Origin: an uncultured Corynebacterium sp.
GTDB lineage: Bacteria > Actinomycetota > Actinomycetes > Mycobacteriales > Mycobacteriaceae
Length of the DNA stretch: 64,000 bases
Direction of reading: 5' to 3'
Assembly (NCBI RefSeq): GCF_946223165.1
Contig: NZ_CAMIBP010000010.1
Span: 15,652 to 79,651, forward strand
Positions 25,212-32,840 of this stretch are shown in pieces; the stretch's first letter is position 1; each line of letters starts with the position of its first letter. A program made the position numbers and the translations under genes. The notes under the pieces were generated by a model. It saw only the letters and a program-made list of their open reading frames with translations. It did not search any database and was not told where the DNA came from.

Positions 25212-26294
25212 CTAGCTCAACAGGAGCGGCAGCGCGATGGAGCCGACCACGACGAGCGCGACGAATACCATGAATGCCTTGGCCTGCCACGTGGCGTAGT
25301 TAAAGTCCATGCCCACGCCGAAGCGCTTGTCCACCATGACGGCCGGGTCGTCCGGGTTGTAGTAGAACATGCCCCATGCGTAGTGGTGGTCGTTGTCGGG
25401 GGAGTCTGAGCTGGAATCGGGGAAGTCGACGCCGCGCAGTTGCTCGTCCGCGCGCTTCTGCGCGCCGAAGACGAGGACGGCCAGGGCGATGACGCCCACG
25501 ACGGTCGCGCCGACCACGACGATGAAGGCTGTGGTCTGCCAGCCAGAGTACTGGGGCAGCGTGCTGGTGACCTGCATGAAAGCCAGTGCAGCGACGAGGA
25601 GAAACATGAGTATTCCCAGGGCCTGGTTGGTGGCGGCCATGACGGCGGCGTTGCGGACCTGGCCTTTGATGGAGCGATCGGAGCGGGCGTGGACGGAAGA
25701 CGTGGTGATGATCCAGGCGATGAAGGCGAAGAGCGCGATCAGGCCGACGTTGATGAAGCTGGCCATAAAGACGTTGCCCACGCTCTTGGCGCCCCAGGCG
25801 TCGGGCTGCATGTCGGAGCCCCAGTGCGTCGGCGTGGGATCGGGGATGGCGGACCACCCGCGGGCGACGACGAGCACGGAGACCGTGACGGCGAGCACGG
25901 AGCCGAGGAACCAGTTCCACGGGAAGGTCGGCCGCTCGACCGTGGGCGTGATGCGTGCGGAGATGGCGGTCTCCACGTCGTCATACCAGCCGCCGGCTTG
26001 CTTGGCGGCGATAATGTGGCGGCGCTGTATGACGTAGGCGGCGATGCCGCCGAAGGTGACGAGCGCGCTGGAGAGTGCGGCAGGAATGGGGCCGGCGAGG
26101 CACAGGAGGATGCCCAGGATTCCGGCCGCCCAGACCCACCTGCGGTAGGAGTTAAGCGCTGAGGTGACGGTGGCATCGTTACGCTTGGCTTGGGGCACGG
26201 AGACTCCGAGGGGGAGGGTGGCGAAGCGGGGTACTGCGGCCAGGAGAGCGGTGATGGCCAGCGTGATGGCGGCCATGGCGAAAGCGAAGATCAT
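25212..26294 (-). CDS. DUF1648/DUF5808 multi-spanning membrane protein
   Basis: A 360-residue membrane protein with about eight hydrophobic helices. A DUF1648-like segment is visible around residues 150-170 (IPDPTPTHWGSDMQPDAWG). The C-terminal DUF5808-like block is FYYNPDDPAVMVDKRFGVGMD. Such proteins commonly sit next to YtrA-type GntR regulators in Actinobacteria and Firmicutes and are thought to take part in envelope or antibiotic stress responses. That is family knowledge, not shown here. The start overlaps the stop of the regulator gene by four bases (ATGA), so the two form one operon. Confidence 0.85.
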   Translation of the reverse strand: MIFAFAMAAITLAITALLAAVPRFATLPLGVSVPQAKRNDATVTSALNSYRRWVWAAGILGILLCLAGPIPAALSSALVTFGGIAAYVIQRRHIIAAKQAGGWYDDVETAISARITPTVERPTFPWNWFLGSVLAVTVSVLVVARGWSAIPDPTPTHWGSDMQPDAWGAKSVGNVFMASFINVGLIALFAFIAWIITTSSVHARSDRSIKGQVRNAAVMAATNQALGILMFLLVAALAFMQVTSTLPQYSGWQTTAFIVVVGATVVGVIALAVLVFGAQKRADEQLRGVDFPDSSSDSPDNDHHYAWGMFYYNPDDPAVMVDKRFGVGMDFNYATWQAKAFMVFVALVVVGSIALPLLLS

Positions 26295-26638
26295 GGCAGG
26301 TCCTTAATGAATTCGGTGAGGGAAAACCCTTGGGCGGTGGCGCGGTAGGCAAGTTTCTGGAGGTCGGTGCGCAGCTGCGCCTCCTGGGCTTGGGTGCGGG
26401 CGCCGGTGCGGACGATGGAGCCGGAGCGGCCGGCGGTCTCCACGAGGCCGTCGGCGACGAGCTGGTCGTAGGCCTTCTTGACGGTGGCGGGGTTGATGCC
26501 GAAGTCCGCGGCGACGGAGCGCACGGAGTCCAAGCGGTCCCCGTCACGCAGCTCACCTGTGGCGATGAGCTTGACGATGCCCCCGTGGAGCTGTTCGAAG
26601 AGGGGTTCCGGGCTGTCCGGATGCAGGGTGAGGAACAT
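26291..26638 (-). CDS. GntR-family transcriptional regulator, YtrA type
   Basis: A 115-residue short GntR regulator. The winged helix covers residues 8-75 (PLFEQLHGGIVKLI, GDRLDSVRSVAADFGINPATVKKAYDQL given here as two blocks), and the small C-terminal dimerisation tail is that of the YtrA subfamily. I start at 26638, where AAAGGAGG precedes the ATG. A longer frame to 26740 would read through the operator. A perfect palindrome lies 27 bases upstream. It probably represses itself and the coupled membrane protein in response to an unknown signal. Confidence 0.88.
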   Translation of the reverse strand: MFLTLHPDSPEPLFEQLHGGIVKLIATGELRDGDRLDSVRSVAADFGINPATVKKAYDQLVADGLVETAGRSGSIVRTGARTQAQEAQLRTDLQKLAYRATAQGFSLTEFIKDLP

Positions 26639-26665
26639 CGGACGCCTCCTTTCTGTATTGCTCAT

Positions 26666-26686
26666 AGTAACACAGTTTGTGTTACT
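26666..26686. promoter_or_regulatory. Palindromic operator of the GntR-YtrA operon
   Basis: AGTAACACA-GTT-TGTGTTACT is an exact 9+9 inverted repeat in the intergenic region between the GntR gene (minus) and the DUF2218 pseudogene (plus). YtrA-type regulators bind such palindromes for autoregulation. The site could control both directions. Confidence 0.75.
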
Positions 26687-26724
26687 TGCAATAGTACAGT
26701 TTGGGTTGGGGTACGCTAAGTGGA

Positions 26725-26964
26725 ATGAAGAGCATTGCACGGGTCAGCACCGACCGTCCCGAGCGCTACGGCAAATAGCTGGCCCGCCACTTCTCCAAGA
26801 AGTGCGAGAATGAGTGGGACGGCCAGCGCGGCTGGGTCGCCTTCCTAGCCGTGGAGTGCAACAACTTCACGCCCTGCCGCAAGGACGATCTGCGCGTCGA
26901 ATGGACCCGCGAATTCGGCACCCCGGGCGTCGTGTTTTCCGTCCGGGACCTGCCTGTAGATTAG
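26725..26964 (+). pseudogene. DUF2218 family protein gene interrupted by an in-frame TAG
   Basis: The 80-codon frame from ATG 26725 to TAG 26962-26964 is open except for TAG at 26776-26778 (codon 18). Its translation, MKSIARVSTDRPERYGK*LARHFSKK, continues as CENEWDG, GWVAFLAVECNNF, DDLRVEWTREFGTPG. This follows the DUF2218 pattern, in which a glutamine usually stands where the stop occurs (KQLARHF), so one C-to-T change would explain it. TACGCT lies seven bases before the ATG, as in other leaderless genes here. The MFS gene begins six bases downstream. Confidence 0.8.
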
Positions 26965-26969
26965 ATCGA

Positions 26970-28205
26970 GTGACTTTTCGCGAGCTCCTTACCCACGCGC
27001 CCATTCGGGATTACCTCGGCGCGCGCGTGACTGCGGCCTCCGGGCGCGGCATCGAGCTGGCGATCATGGTCGTCTTCGTAGTCCAGACCGTGGGCGTCAC
27101 CCGCGAGCAGGTCGGTTTTGCGACCTCCGCCGCGGCTGTGACCGGGCTCTTGGTGGGCTTTCCGGCCGGCGTCATCGCGGACCGCGTGGGCGCGCGCCGC
27201 ACGCTTATGGTCCTGACCCTGGCGCAGGTGCTGGCGATGAGCTCCTTCGTCCTCGTCTTCAACTTTCCCAGCTACCTCGTGGCCGTCTGCATCTTCACGG
27301 CCTGCTACTCGGCGTCCTATCCGGTCTCCCAGGCGCTGGCCGGCAGCATTACCACCGATGCCACCCGTGCCCCCGCCATGGCCGCCACCCGCGCCGCCGT
27401 GAACCTTGGCATCGCCGTCGGCTCGGTTGTCGCCCTGCTTTACCTGTCCACCGGCGTGGGCTGGCACGGGCGCGCCTCCCTCGGCTTCGCTGCCGTCCTC
27501 GTGGGCCTGTCCCTGGTGTTCTACCTGCGCATGCCCGGCGATGCCCGCGTGGAGCCCGTCCCCCTGCGTGCCACGTTCGCCGCCGCCAAGGACTGGCGTT
27601 ACGGCATCCTCGCCTTCCTTATGGCGCCCAACCTCATGGTCTTCCAGCTCCTCACCATCGGCGTGCCGCTCTGGGTGACCTTCCATGGCAACCTGTCTAA
27701 CTCGCTCGTCTCCATCTGCACGCTGCTCAACACGCTGATCATCGTGGCCCTCCAATTCCCGCTGGGCGCACGCATCAACACTGTGCGCCGCGCGCGGACC
27801 TCCCTCTTCTTGGTCGGCTTCGGCCTCGCCGCCACGTGCGTGTGCATGGGTTTGGGCCTTGGCGTCCACACCGTCTGGCTTGCCGCGACTCTGGTCATCC
27901 TCGCTGCGGTGTTGCTCAGCTTCACCGAGATCATCGAGACCTCTGCCAACTGGGAGCTGTCCTACTCCTTCGCGCCCGCGGCCACCCGCACCACCCACCT
28001 GGCCCTGTTCGGCATGGCCTCCTCCGTGGCCGACATCATCGGACCCATCGCCCTGTCCTCCTGGGTTATGGGCGCAGGCTCCCTGGGCTGGTACCTCCTC
28101 GGCGCCTTCCTCGCCGCCGTCGCGCTGGCCCAGGTCTACTACGTCACCATGTTCTTCCGGCGCCGCCCAGAGCGCCTCCAGACCGTGGTCGAGACCATTG
28201 GATAA
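26970..28205 (+). CDS. Major facilitator superfamily transporter
   Basis: A 411-residue MFS permease with about 12 hydrophobic helices. The inter-helix 2-3 motif reads GVIADRVGARRTL. I start at the GTG 26970 (MTFRELLTHAPIRDYLGARV). The frame is open further upstream, but that part overlaps the DUF2218 remnant and is basic and unlike a transporter. It may be co-transcribed with the broken DUF2218 gene. The substrate is unknown; the sequence gives no drug-family motif I can rely on. Confidence 0.85.
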   Translation: MTFRELLTHAPIRDYLGARVTAASGRGIELAIMVVFVVQTVGVTREQVGFATSAAAVTGLLVGFPAGVIADRVGARRTLMVLTLAQVLAMSSFVLVFNFPSYLVAVCIFTACYSASYPVSQALAGSITTDATRAPAMAATRAAVNLGIAVGSVVALLYLSTGVGWHGRASLGFAAVLVGLSLVFYLRMPGDARVEPVPLRATFAAAKDWRYGILAFLMAPNLMVFQLLTIGVPLWVTFHGNLSNSLVSICTLLNTLIIVALQFPLGARINTVRRARTSLFLVGFGLAATCVCMGLGLGVHTVWLAATLVILAAVLLSFTEIIETSANWELSYSFAPAATRTTHLALFGMASSVADIIGPIALSSWVMGAGSLGWYLLGAFLAAVALAQVYYVTMFFRRRPERLQTVVETIG

Positions 28206-28226
28206 GGGGCTGTGAGCTGCTAAAAT
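28198..28226 (+). promoter_or_regulatory. Promoter of the VbhA-Fic pair
   Basis: TTGGAT (28198-28203) and TAAAAT (28221-28226) are exactly 17 bases apart, followed by GGGAGG before the ATG at 28257. The -35 box overlaps the end of the MFS gene. Confidence 0.7.
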
Positions 28227-28256
28227 GGGTGGGGTAATTCGCAATCGGGAGGAACA

Positions 28257-28445
28257 ATGACTAAATCACTGAAAATTGAGCACACTGATCGCTCTGACGA
28301 AGGCACGCTGGCCGATGTCGCCCTGCTTTTGGCAGGGCACGACATGAGCGATCCCACGGTGCGCCAACTGGGGGAAGACATCGTCAACGGCACCATCGAC
28401 GTAGAGGATGCGGTCGCGCAGATTCGCCGCTCCTACCTGAAGTAG
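28257..28445 (+). CDS. VbhA-like antitoxin of a Fic module
   Basis: A 62-residue protein resembling the VbhA antitoxin family: one hydrophobic helix followed by DPTVRQLGEDIVNGTIDVED and a basic end (IRRSYLK). In VbhA the inhibitory motif is S/T-x-x-x-E-G/N, whose glutamate blocks the Fic active site. The matching place here reads A-L-L-L-A-G (residues 22-27), so the glutamate and the Ser/Thr are both alanine. It may still bind the Fic protein but cannot use the standard contact. It has a strong promoter and ribosome site. The Fic gene starts six bases after the stop. Confidence 0.82.
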   Translation: MTKSLKIEHTDRSDEGTLADVALLLAGHDMSDPTVRQLGEDIVNGTIDVEDAVAQIRRSYLK

Positions 28446-28451
28446 GTCGAC

Positions 28452-29069
28452 GTGGCAGGGGGCTGGGAAGACTACTTCATTCGGGGGACGAAGGTGCTCA
28501 AGAACCGTCTTGGGCTCACGGATGCTGAAACTCTGCGCGAGGCGGAGGAAAAGCTTGTCTACGTGCGTATCCGCCAACTCGAAGTTGAACCGCTGGACGG
28601 CAACTTCGACTACGCCCACTACAAGGCCATCCACGGCTACCTCTTCCAGGACGTCTACGAGTGGGCGGGCCAGGAGCGAACGGCGCCGCAGGGCCAGTTC
28701 ATGGTGAAGGCGGGCCACGCGTACTACCCGGCGGGCCCGGAGCTGACCAAGGCGGCGGAGAAGCTCTTCGCGGGGCTGCACAAGGACAACCTGCTGGTGG
28801 GGCTGCAGCGGGAGGAGTTTCTGAAAAAGCTTGCCGAGTTCTGGGGTGAGCTCAACGTCGTCCACAGCTTCCGCGAGGGCAACACGCGCACGCAGGCGAT
28901 CTTCTTTCGCGAGCTCATCGCGCACGCGGGCTACCGGTTGGACGTACAGAAGCTCTATCGGGACGCCGACCTGCGCGCCCGCTTCGTCGCCGCGCGCTTC
29001 CACAGTCAGGACACGGGCGATAATTCCCGTCTGGCGGCCGTCTTGGGGGAGATGATTCGCGACCGATAG
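28452..29069 (+). CDS. Fic-domain protein (AMPylase-like toxin)
   Basis: A 205-residue Fic protein. The active-site motif lies at residues 138-149 and reads H-S-F-R-E-G-N-T-R-T-Q-A. The canonical form is HxFx(D/E)GNGRxxR. His138, Glu142, Asn144 and the first Arg are kept, but the second Gly is Thr and the second Arg is Ala. A flap region (APQGQFMVKAG) is present. Fic enzymes transfer AMP or related groups to protein hydroxyls, and the second Arg normally holds the ATP gamma-phosphate. Altered activity is therefore likely, or a different cofactor. The start is GTG at 28452. The pair forms a toxin-antitoxin-like operon. Confidence 0.9.
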   Translation: MAGGWEDYFIRGTKVLKNRLGLTDAETLREAEEKLVYVRIRQLEVEPLDGNFDYAHYKAIHGYLFQDVYEWAGQERTAPQGQFMVKAGHAYYPAGPELTKAAEKLFAGLHKDNLLVGLQREEFLKKLAEFWGELNVVHSFREGNTRTQAIFFRELIAHAGYRLDVQKLYRDADLRARFVAARFHSQDTGDNSRLAAVLGEMIRDR

Positions 29070-29070
29070 G

Positions 29071-30237
29071 GTGGAATCCGTGTCTCCCGCCAAGAAAGCC
29101 GCCCTCGGAGTCGGTCTGCTGTTCTCCAGCAACGGCCTCGTCTTCGCCTCCCTGCTCCCGTGGTACCCGCAGCTCAAAGCCGCTTTGGGCCTAAGCGCCA
29201 CGCAGTTCGGCATCATCGTGGCTATGGGTGCGGTGGGTGCGCTCACCGCGTCCGCGCTGCCGCCACACGTGCTTAAGCTCTTCGGCCCGCGCATGTCCTC
29301 ACTGGTCTCCACAGCGCTCATGTGCTTCCTGTTGGCGTGCATCCCGTGGGTGCCCAACGGCTTCCTCTTCGGCTTGATCCTCTTTCTCACCGGTGCGGCC
29401 GACTCGGTCGCCGATGTCTCCCAGAACGTATCCGGCGTTCGCGTCCAGACCGCCGCGCGCCGCAACATCCTCTCCTCCATGCACGCGCTGTGGTCCCTCG
29501 GCGCCGCCGCCGGTGGCGCGCTGGGCACGGCGGGCGCGGCCGCGGGCATGAGCTTCAAGATCTTCGTGGCCATCATGGCCGTCGTCGGCATGTGCCTCGT
29601 CTTCGCCGGCAACACGCTCATCGGCTCGCTTGCCGATGCCCCCGCCCCCGACGACTCCGCCGCCCCCGCGCCCCGCCCGGCCTTGCGTGTCCTTCTCCTG
29701 GCCGTCGCACCGCTGGCAGCGCTGTCCGTGGCCGGCGCCGTGGTGGAGGACCTGGCCAACAACTGGGGTGCCCTGGCTGGCGTGCAGCTGGCCGGGATGT
29801 CCGCGGGCACCGCGGGTCTCGTGGTCACTGCGGTCATCGCATCGCAGTCCATTGGCCGCTTCACCGGCGATCCCCTCACCGGACGCTTCGGCGCCCGCGC
29901 CGTCGCCCGCGTGGGCAGCGGACTCATCCTCTTCGGCGGCCTGCTCGTGTTGTTCTCCCACGGCGCGCCGCTGCTCTTCCTGGGCTTCTGCCTGGCCGGC
30001 TTCGGCACCGCGACACTCATCCCGGGCGCCTTCGCCGCCGCGGCCCACATCCCCGGCGTGAGCGAGGGCGCCGGCGTGACCATGATCAGCTGGGTTCTCC
30101 GCTTGGGGGGCCTGCTGACCAGCCCTATTGTCGGCGTCGTCACGGATAACGCGGGCTTGCGCTGGGGCATGGCCGCCCTCGTGGTTTCCGGCTGCGTCGC
30201 GCTGATCACCTCGCGCGCCCTCCCGGCTCGCTCCTAG
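29071..30237 (+). CDS. Major facilitator superfamily transporter
   Basis: A 388-residue MFS permease with about 12 hydrophobic segments and a Pro/Asp-rich central loop (ADAPAPDDSAAPAPRPA, about residue 190). It starts with GTG at 29071, one base after the Fic stop; GTG at 29080 is an alternative. It may be in the same transcript as the Fic pair, although no function links them. The general shape resembles the FucP/YcaD-like sugar or drug transporters, but I cannot name a substrate. The stop codon lies within a perfect hairpin shared with the convergent gene. Confidence 0.85.
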   Translation: MESVSPAKKAALGVGLLFSSNGLVFASLLPWYPQLKAALGLSATQFGIIVAMGAVGALTASALPPHVLKLFGPRMSSLVSTALMCFLLACIPWVPNGFLFGLILFLTGAADSVADVSQNVSGVRVQTAARRNILSSMHALWSLGAAAGGALGTAGAAAGMSFKIFVAIMAVVGMCLVFAGNTLIGSLADAPAPDDSAAPAPRPALRVLLLAVAPLAALSVAGAVVEDLANNWGALAGVQLAGMSAGTAGLVVTAVIASQSIGRFTGDPLTGRFGARAVARVGSGLILFGGLLVLFSHGAPLLFLGFCLAGFGTATLIPGAFAAAAHIPGVSEGAGVTMISWVLRLGGLLTSPIVGVVTDNAGLRWGMAALVVSGCVALITSRALPARS

Positions 30238-30251
30238 CCATCGTGGCTAGG
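30233..30251. terminator. Hairpin containing both convergent stop codons
   Basis: CCTAGCCA-TCG-TGGCTAGG is an exact 8-bp palindromic stem. The plus-strand stop TAG (30235-30237) and the minus-strand stop (30247-30249) both lie inside it. It may end transcription in both directions, although no T-run follows. Confidence 0.5.
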
Positions 30252-31269
30252 TAAGGAGTAGGGCTAGGCCAGTAGCCAGGGCGACGACGCCACTACCGCC
30301 GCGCAGGAAGTAGCCGACTACTTCGGGGGAGAAGGAGACGCCAAAGCCACCGGTGTCGAAGAGACTCATCTGGGACACGCGCGCGGGTCTGCTGCGTACA
30401 AAGGCGATGTACCAGCATGTCAGCGTAACAAGGAGAACGACCAGGACGGGCACGGTCCACATCGCTAGAACGACGCTCCCGCCCAGCAGTGCCATCGCGG
30501 CTGTGGCACCGAGGGGAAGGCCCCAATCGTGGAGGGAATCGTCTAGAATACGGCCGAAACTGGCCGCGCGTCCCACGGCAGCGCCGCACGCCGACCATGC
30601 ACACACGAAGCCCCCGAGCGCGAGCACCCCGAGCTGGTGGGACAAGGCCGTGGAGAGCGCGATGACAGTGACGGCGCCAAGGAGTATGTAGCGGCGGCGT
30701 TGCAGGCGCCGGAGAACGAGGGCGAGGGTGAACCTCGTCGCGGGGCGCGGGCGGAAGCGCAGCGTGTGGGCAGCGATGGCGTCGGAGACCAGCTCGCTGT
30801 CCAGCAGCGTGAGCCCCGAACGTCCCACGAGGCGGGTGCGCCCCGCCCTTAAGAGAGGCGCAAGGGTGAAGTGCCGCCAGCCGATGAGTGTCCGTGCGAG
30901 GGGCGCCAAGAAGGACAGCCACAGCGGCAATCCGGCCGCGGCACAGAGCATGAGTGTGAGAGCCGTCACGCCAGCTACTTGGAGCCATGATGTCGCGTCG
31001 AACCCCCGCAGGCGCCCGCGGGGTCGGTCAACGTAAATCCAGCGGGTGTTGGATAGCCCCCGCAGCGGGAGGACGATCTCCAAGAACCAACACAGACTCA
31101 GCACGCCGAGGGCGACGCACGTTTGGGCAAGTACCAACGGCACGCGTGGCTCCAGGGTAGGAAGGTACTCGGCGGCGTGAGTCCAGGCGGCCCACGCGAA
31201 GCCGCCGAGTATACCGCAGACAAAAATGACGTACATGGCGTCGCCCAGACGTGACAGCAGCCGTATCAT
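30247..31269 (-). CDS. Membrane protein partner of an ABC ATPase
   Basis: A 340-residue protein with roughly eight hydrophobic helices, Arg-rich loops (PRGRLRGFD, RRLQRRRYIL) and no recognised family motif. It begins inside the last codons of the ABC ATPase gene (four-base overlap), which strongly suggests it is the permease half of that ABC module. Direction and substrate are unknown. Confidence 0.78.
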   Translation of the reverse strand: MIRLLSRLGDAMYVIFVCGILGGFAWAAWTHAAEYLPTLEPRVPLVLAQTCVALGVLSLCWFLEIVLPLRGLSNTRWIYVDRPRGRLRGFDATSWLQVAGVTALTLMLCAAAGLPLWLSFLAPLARTLIGWRHFTLAPLLRAGRTRLVGRSGLTLLDSELVSDAIAAHTLRFRPRPATRFTLALVLRRLQRRRYILLGAVTVIALSTALSHQLGVLALGGFVCAWSACGAAVGRAASFGRILDDSLHDWGLPLGATAAMALLGGSVVLAMWTVPVLVVLLVTLTCWYIAFVRSRPARVSQMSLFDTGGFGVSFSPEVVGYFLRGGSGVVALATGLALLLT

Positions 31270-31814
31270 AGCGTGATGACCTCGTCGCAGCCTTCTCGCA
31301 CGAGCGCCGAGTGCGTGGCCACGATGACGCAGCGGCCGTCGCCGGTGAGGTACTGCAGCTCGGAGACAAGAAATGCAGTCCAGTCCTCGTCAAGGTGCCG
31401 TTCGGGTTCGTCGATGAGGAGGACGTCGCAGGGTTGGTAGATCTGCGCCGCGAGGTAGACGCGCTGGCGCTGCCCTGAAGACAGCCGGAACGCTGGCTGC
31501 TCCAGGAGCGGCTGGAGCGCCCACAGCTCGACGATCTCCTGAACATCGAGTCCCGTCGACTTAGCAATGAGCGAAAAATGCTCCCCGACGGTGAGGTCCG
31601 GCAGGAATACAGGATCACCGACGTTGATGACGCGGCCCAGGGGCGGCAGGTCGACGTCGCCGGTGACGGGGGCCTGCTCGCCGGCGAGCGTGGCGAGCAG
31701 CGTGGACTTACCCGTGCCGTTGGCGCCGGTCAGCCCGTAGAGTTGACCGGCCTCGAAGTCGTGGGTCAGGTGGCCGAGTGCTACCGCATACCCGTAGTCC
31801 GCGTCGATCTTCAC
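31266..31814 (-). CDS. ABC transporter ATP-binding protein (short)
   Basis: A 182-residue ABC ATPase. Walker A is GANGTGKST (about residues 30-38), the signature is LSSGQRQRV, Walker B is VLLIDEPE and the switch histidine is in IVATHS. At 182 residues it is a minimal nucleotide-binding domain, shorter than usual (about 220 or more). The N-terminal strands are short but the catalytic parts are complete. It precedes and overlaps the membrane protein gene and starts six bases after the dehydrogenase gene, so the three may form one operon. Confidence 0.88.
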   Translation of the reverse strand: MKIDADYGYAVALGHLTHDFEAGQLYGLTGANGTGKSTLLATLAGEQAPVTGDVDLPPLGRVINVGDPVFLPDLTVGEHFSLIAKSTGLDVQEIVELWALQPLLEQPAFRLSSGQRQRVYLAAQIYQPCDVLLIDEPERHLDEDWTAFLVSELQYLTGDGRCVIVATHSALVREGCDEVITL

Positions 31815-31820
31815 CGGCGA

Positions 31821-32666
31821 CTACTTCTCGCGGTTGACAAAGATGGAGCTGAAGTCCGTATCGCCGCGCCCGGCGGCCTGTTCGCGCTCGAAGCGGGCGA
31901 TGGCAGCCTCGACGGCGGGCAGCGGTTTCGCGGAGGTCGCGACCATGAGCTTGGAGTCCTTGCACAGGGCGTCGACGGTGAAGTCGCCGGGGTTAGTGTC
32001 TCGCTCGCCGCGGATGAACGGGCCCTTCATGGTGGCCATGAAGTTGAGTCCGGTGATCCGCAGCATGTCGAGGACGTCTGCCTCGCCGAAGCCCTCGGAC
32101 TCGCCCAGGGCGAGCGCCTCGATAAGGCCCTCCGCGGTGACGGATAGCGCCAGGTTGGCCAGCAGCTTGCCGGTCGCGGCGGCGGCCGCGGATTCGACCG
32201 GGATGAGCTTGTCCTCGCCCGCCCAGGGCCCCACGATGCCCACCGCTTCCTCGCGCCGCGCAGCGTCCGTCGTTCCCACGTAGACACCGAGCTCGCCGGC
32301 GCGCGCCGGGCCCAGCGAGCCGACCACCGGCGCGTGGACGTAGGAGTCGACTGCGGCGGCGAACTCGCGCGCCGCGGCGGGGGAGACGGTGGTGGTGTCG
32401 ATCCAGGTCACCCCGTCCGGGATGAGGCCGGGCTCGATGACGACCTCGCGGACGTCGTCGGGGCCGAACAACGAAGTGATGATGACCCCGGTGGCCCCGA
32501 CAGTATCGACAGCCGCGGCGGGCGTATCGGCCCAGGCAGCGCCGGCATCGAGGAGCGGCTGCGCGCGCCCCGCGGTGCGGTTCCAGACGGTGACCTCGTG
32601 GTCGGCGATGAGGTGACGGGCCAGCTCCGTGCCCATGCGGCCAGTGCCCAGGAATGCGATCTTCAT
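31821..32666 (-). CDS. NAD(P)-dependent oxidoreductase, 6-phosphogluconate/3-hydroxyisobutyrate dehydrogenase-like
   Basis: A 281-residue beta-hydroxyacid dehydrogenase-like protein. The Rossmann loop is IAFLGTGRMGTELARHL (residues 3-19), with VWNRT next. The substrate segment is VGSLGPARAGELGVYVGG-like. The catalytic lysine region is ATGKLLANLAL, with Lys at about residue 169. It probably oxidises or reduces a small hydroxyacid or an imine, but the substrate is not evident. It is divergent from an SMR gene remnant and leads the minus-strand group with the ABC module. Confidence 0.85.
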   Translation of the reverse strand: MKIAFLGTGRMGTELARHLIADHEVTVWNRTAGRAQPLLDAGAAWADTPAAAVDTVGATGVIITSLFGPDDVREVVIEPGLIPDGVTWIDTTTVSPAAAREFAAAVDSYVHAPVVGSLGPARAGELGVYVGTTDAARREEAVGIVGPWAGEDKLIPVESAAAAATGKLLANLALSVTAEGLIEALALGESEGFGEADVLDMLRITGLNFMATMKGPFIRGERDTNPGDFTVDALCKDSKLMVATSAKPLPAVEAAIARFEREQAAGRGDTDFSSIFVNREK

Positions 32667-32726
32667 GCGGACCAGTGTGCCACCAGGTGCCGCGGCCGTG
32701 CAGGAAAACCCAAAGGGTTGGTGCCC

Positions 32727-32840
32727 ATGGCGTGGTTGATATTGATTCTCTCAGGGCTGTGCGAGGCCGTCACTGCGCTCACGCTGCTGTTCCTGGCGAT
32801 GATCGTGGGCGGCATCATGGGGCTTAAAAATGTGGGCTAG
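32727..32840 (+). pseudogene. SMR-type (SugE-like) transporter remnant with internal deletion
   Basis: This 37-codon frame reads MAWLILILSGLCEAVTA and then LTLLFLAMIVGGIMGLKNVG. The first part is the start of an SMR/SugE protein, including the membrane glutamate (Glu13), and the second part is the usual end (VGGIxGLK). Family members have about 105 residues, so roughly 65-70 codons are missing from the middle while the frame is kept. One and a half helices remain, so transport is unlikely. Its last four bases overlap the stop of the convergent lipoprotein gene. Confidence 0.78.

Noticed and set aside
26814..26969. N-terminal extension of the MFS transporter
   Set aside because: It overlaps the DUF2218 remnant out of frame and is Arg-rich; the GTG at 26970 gives a normal transporter start.
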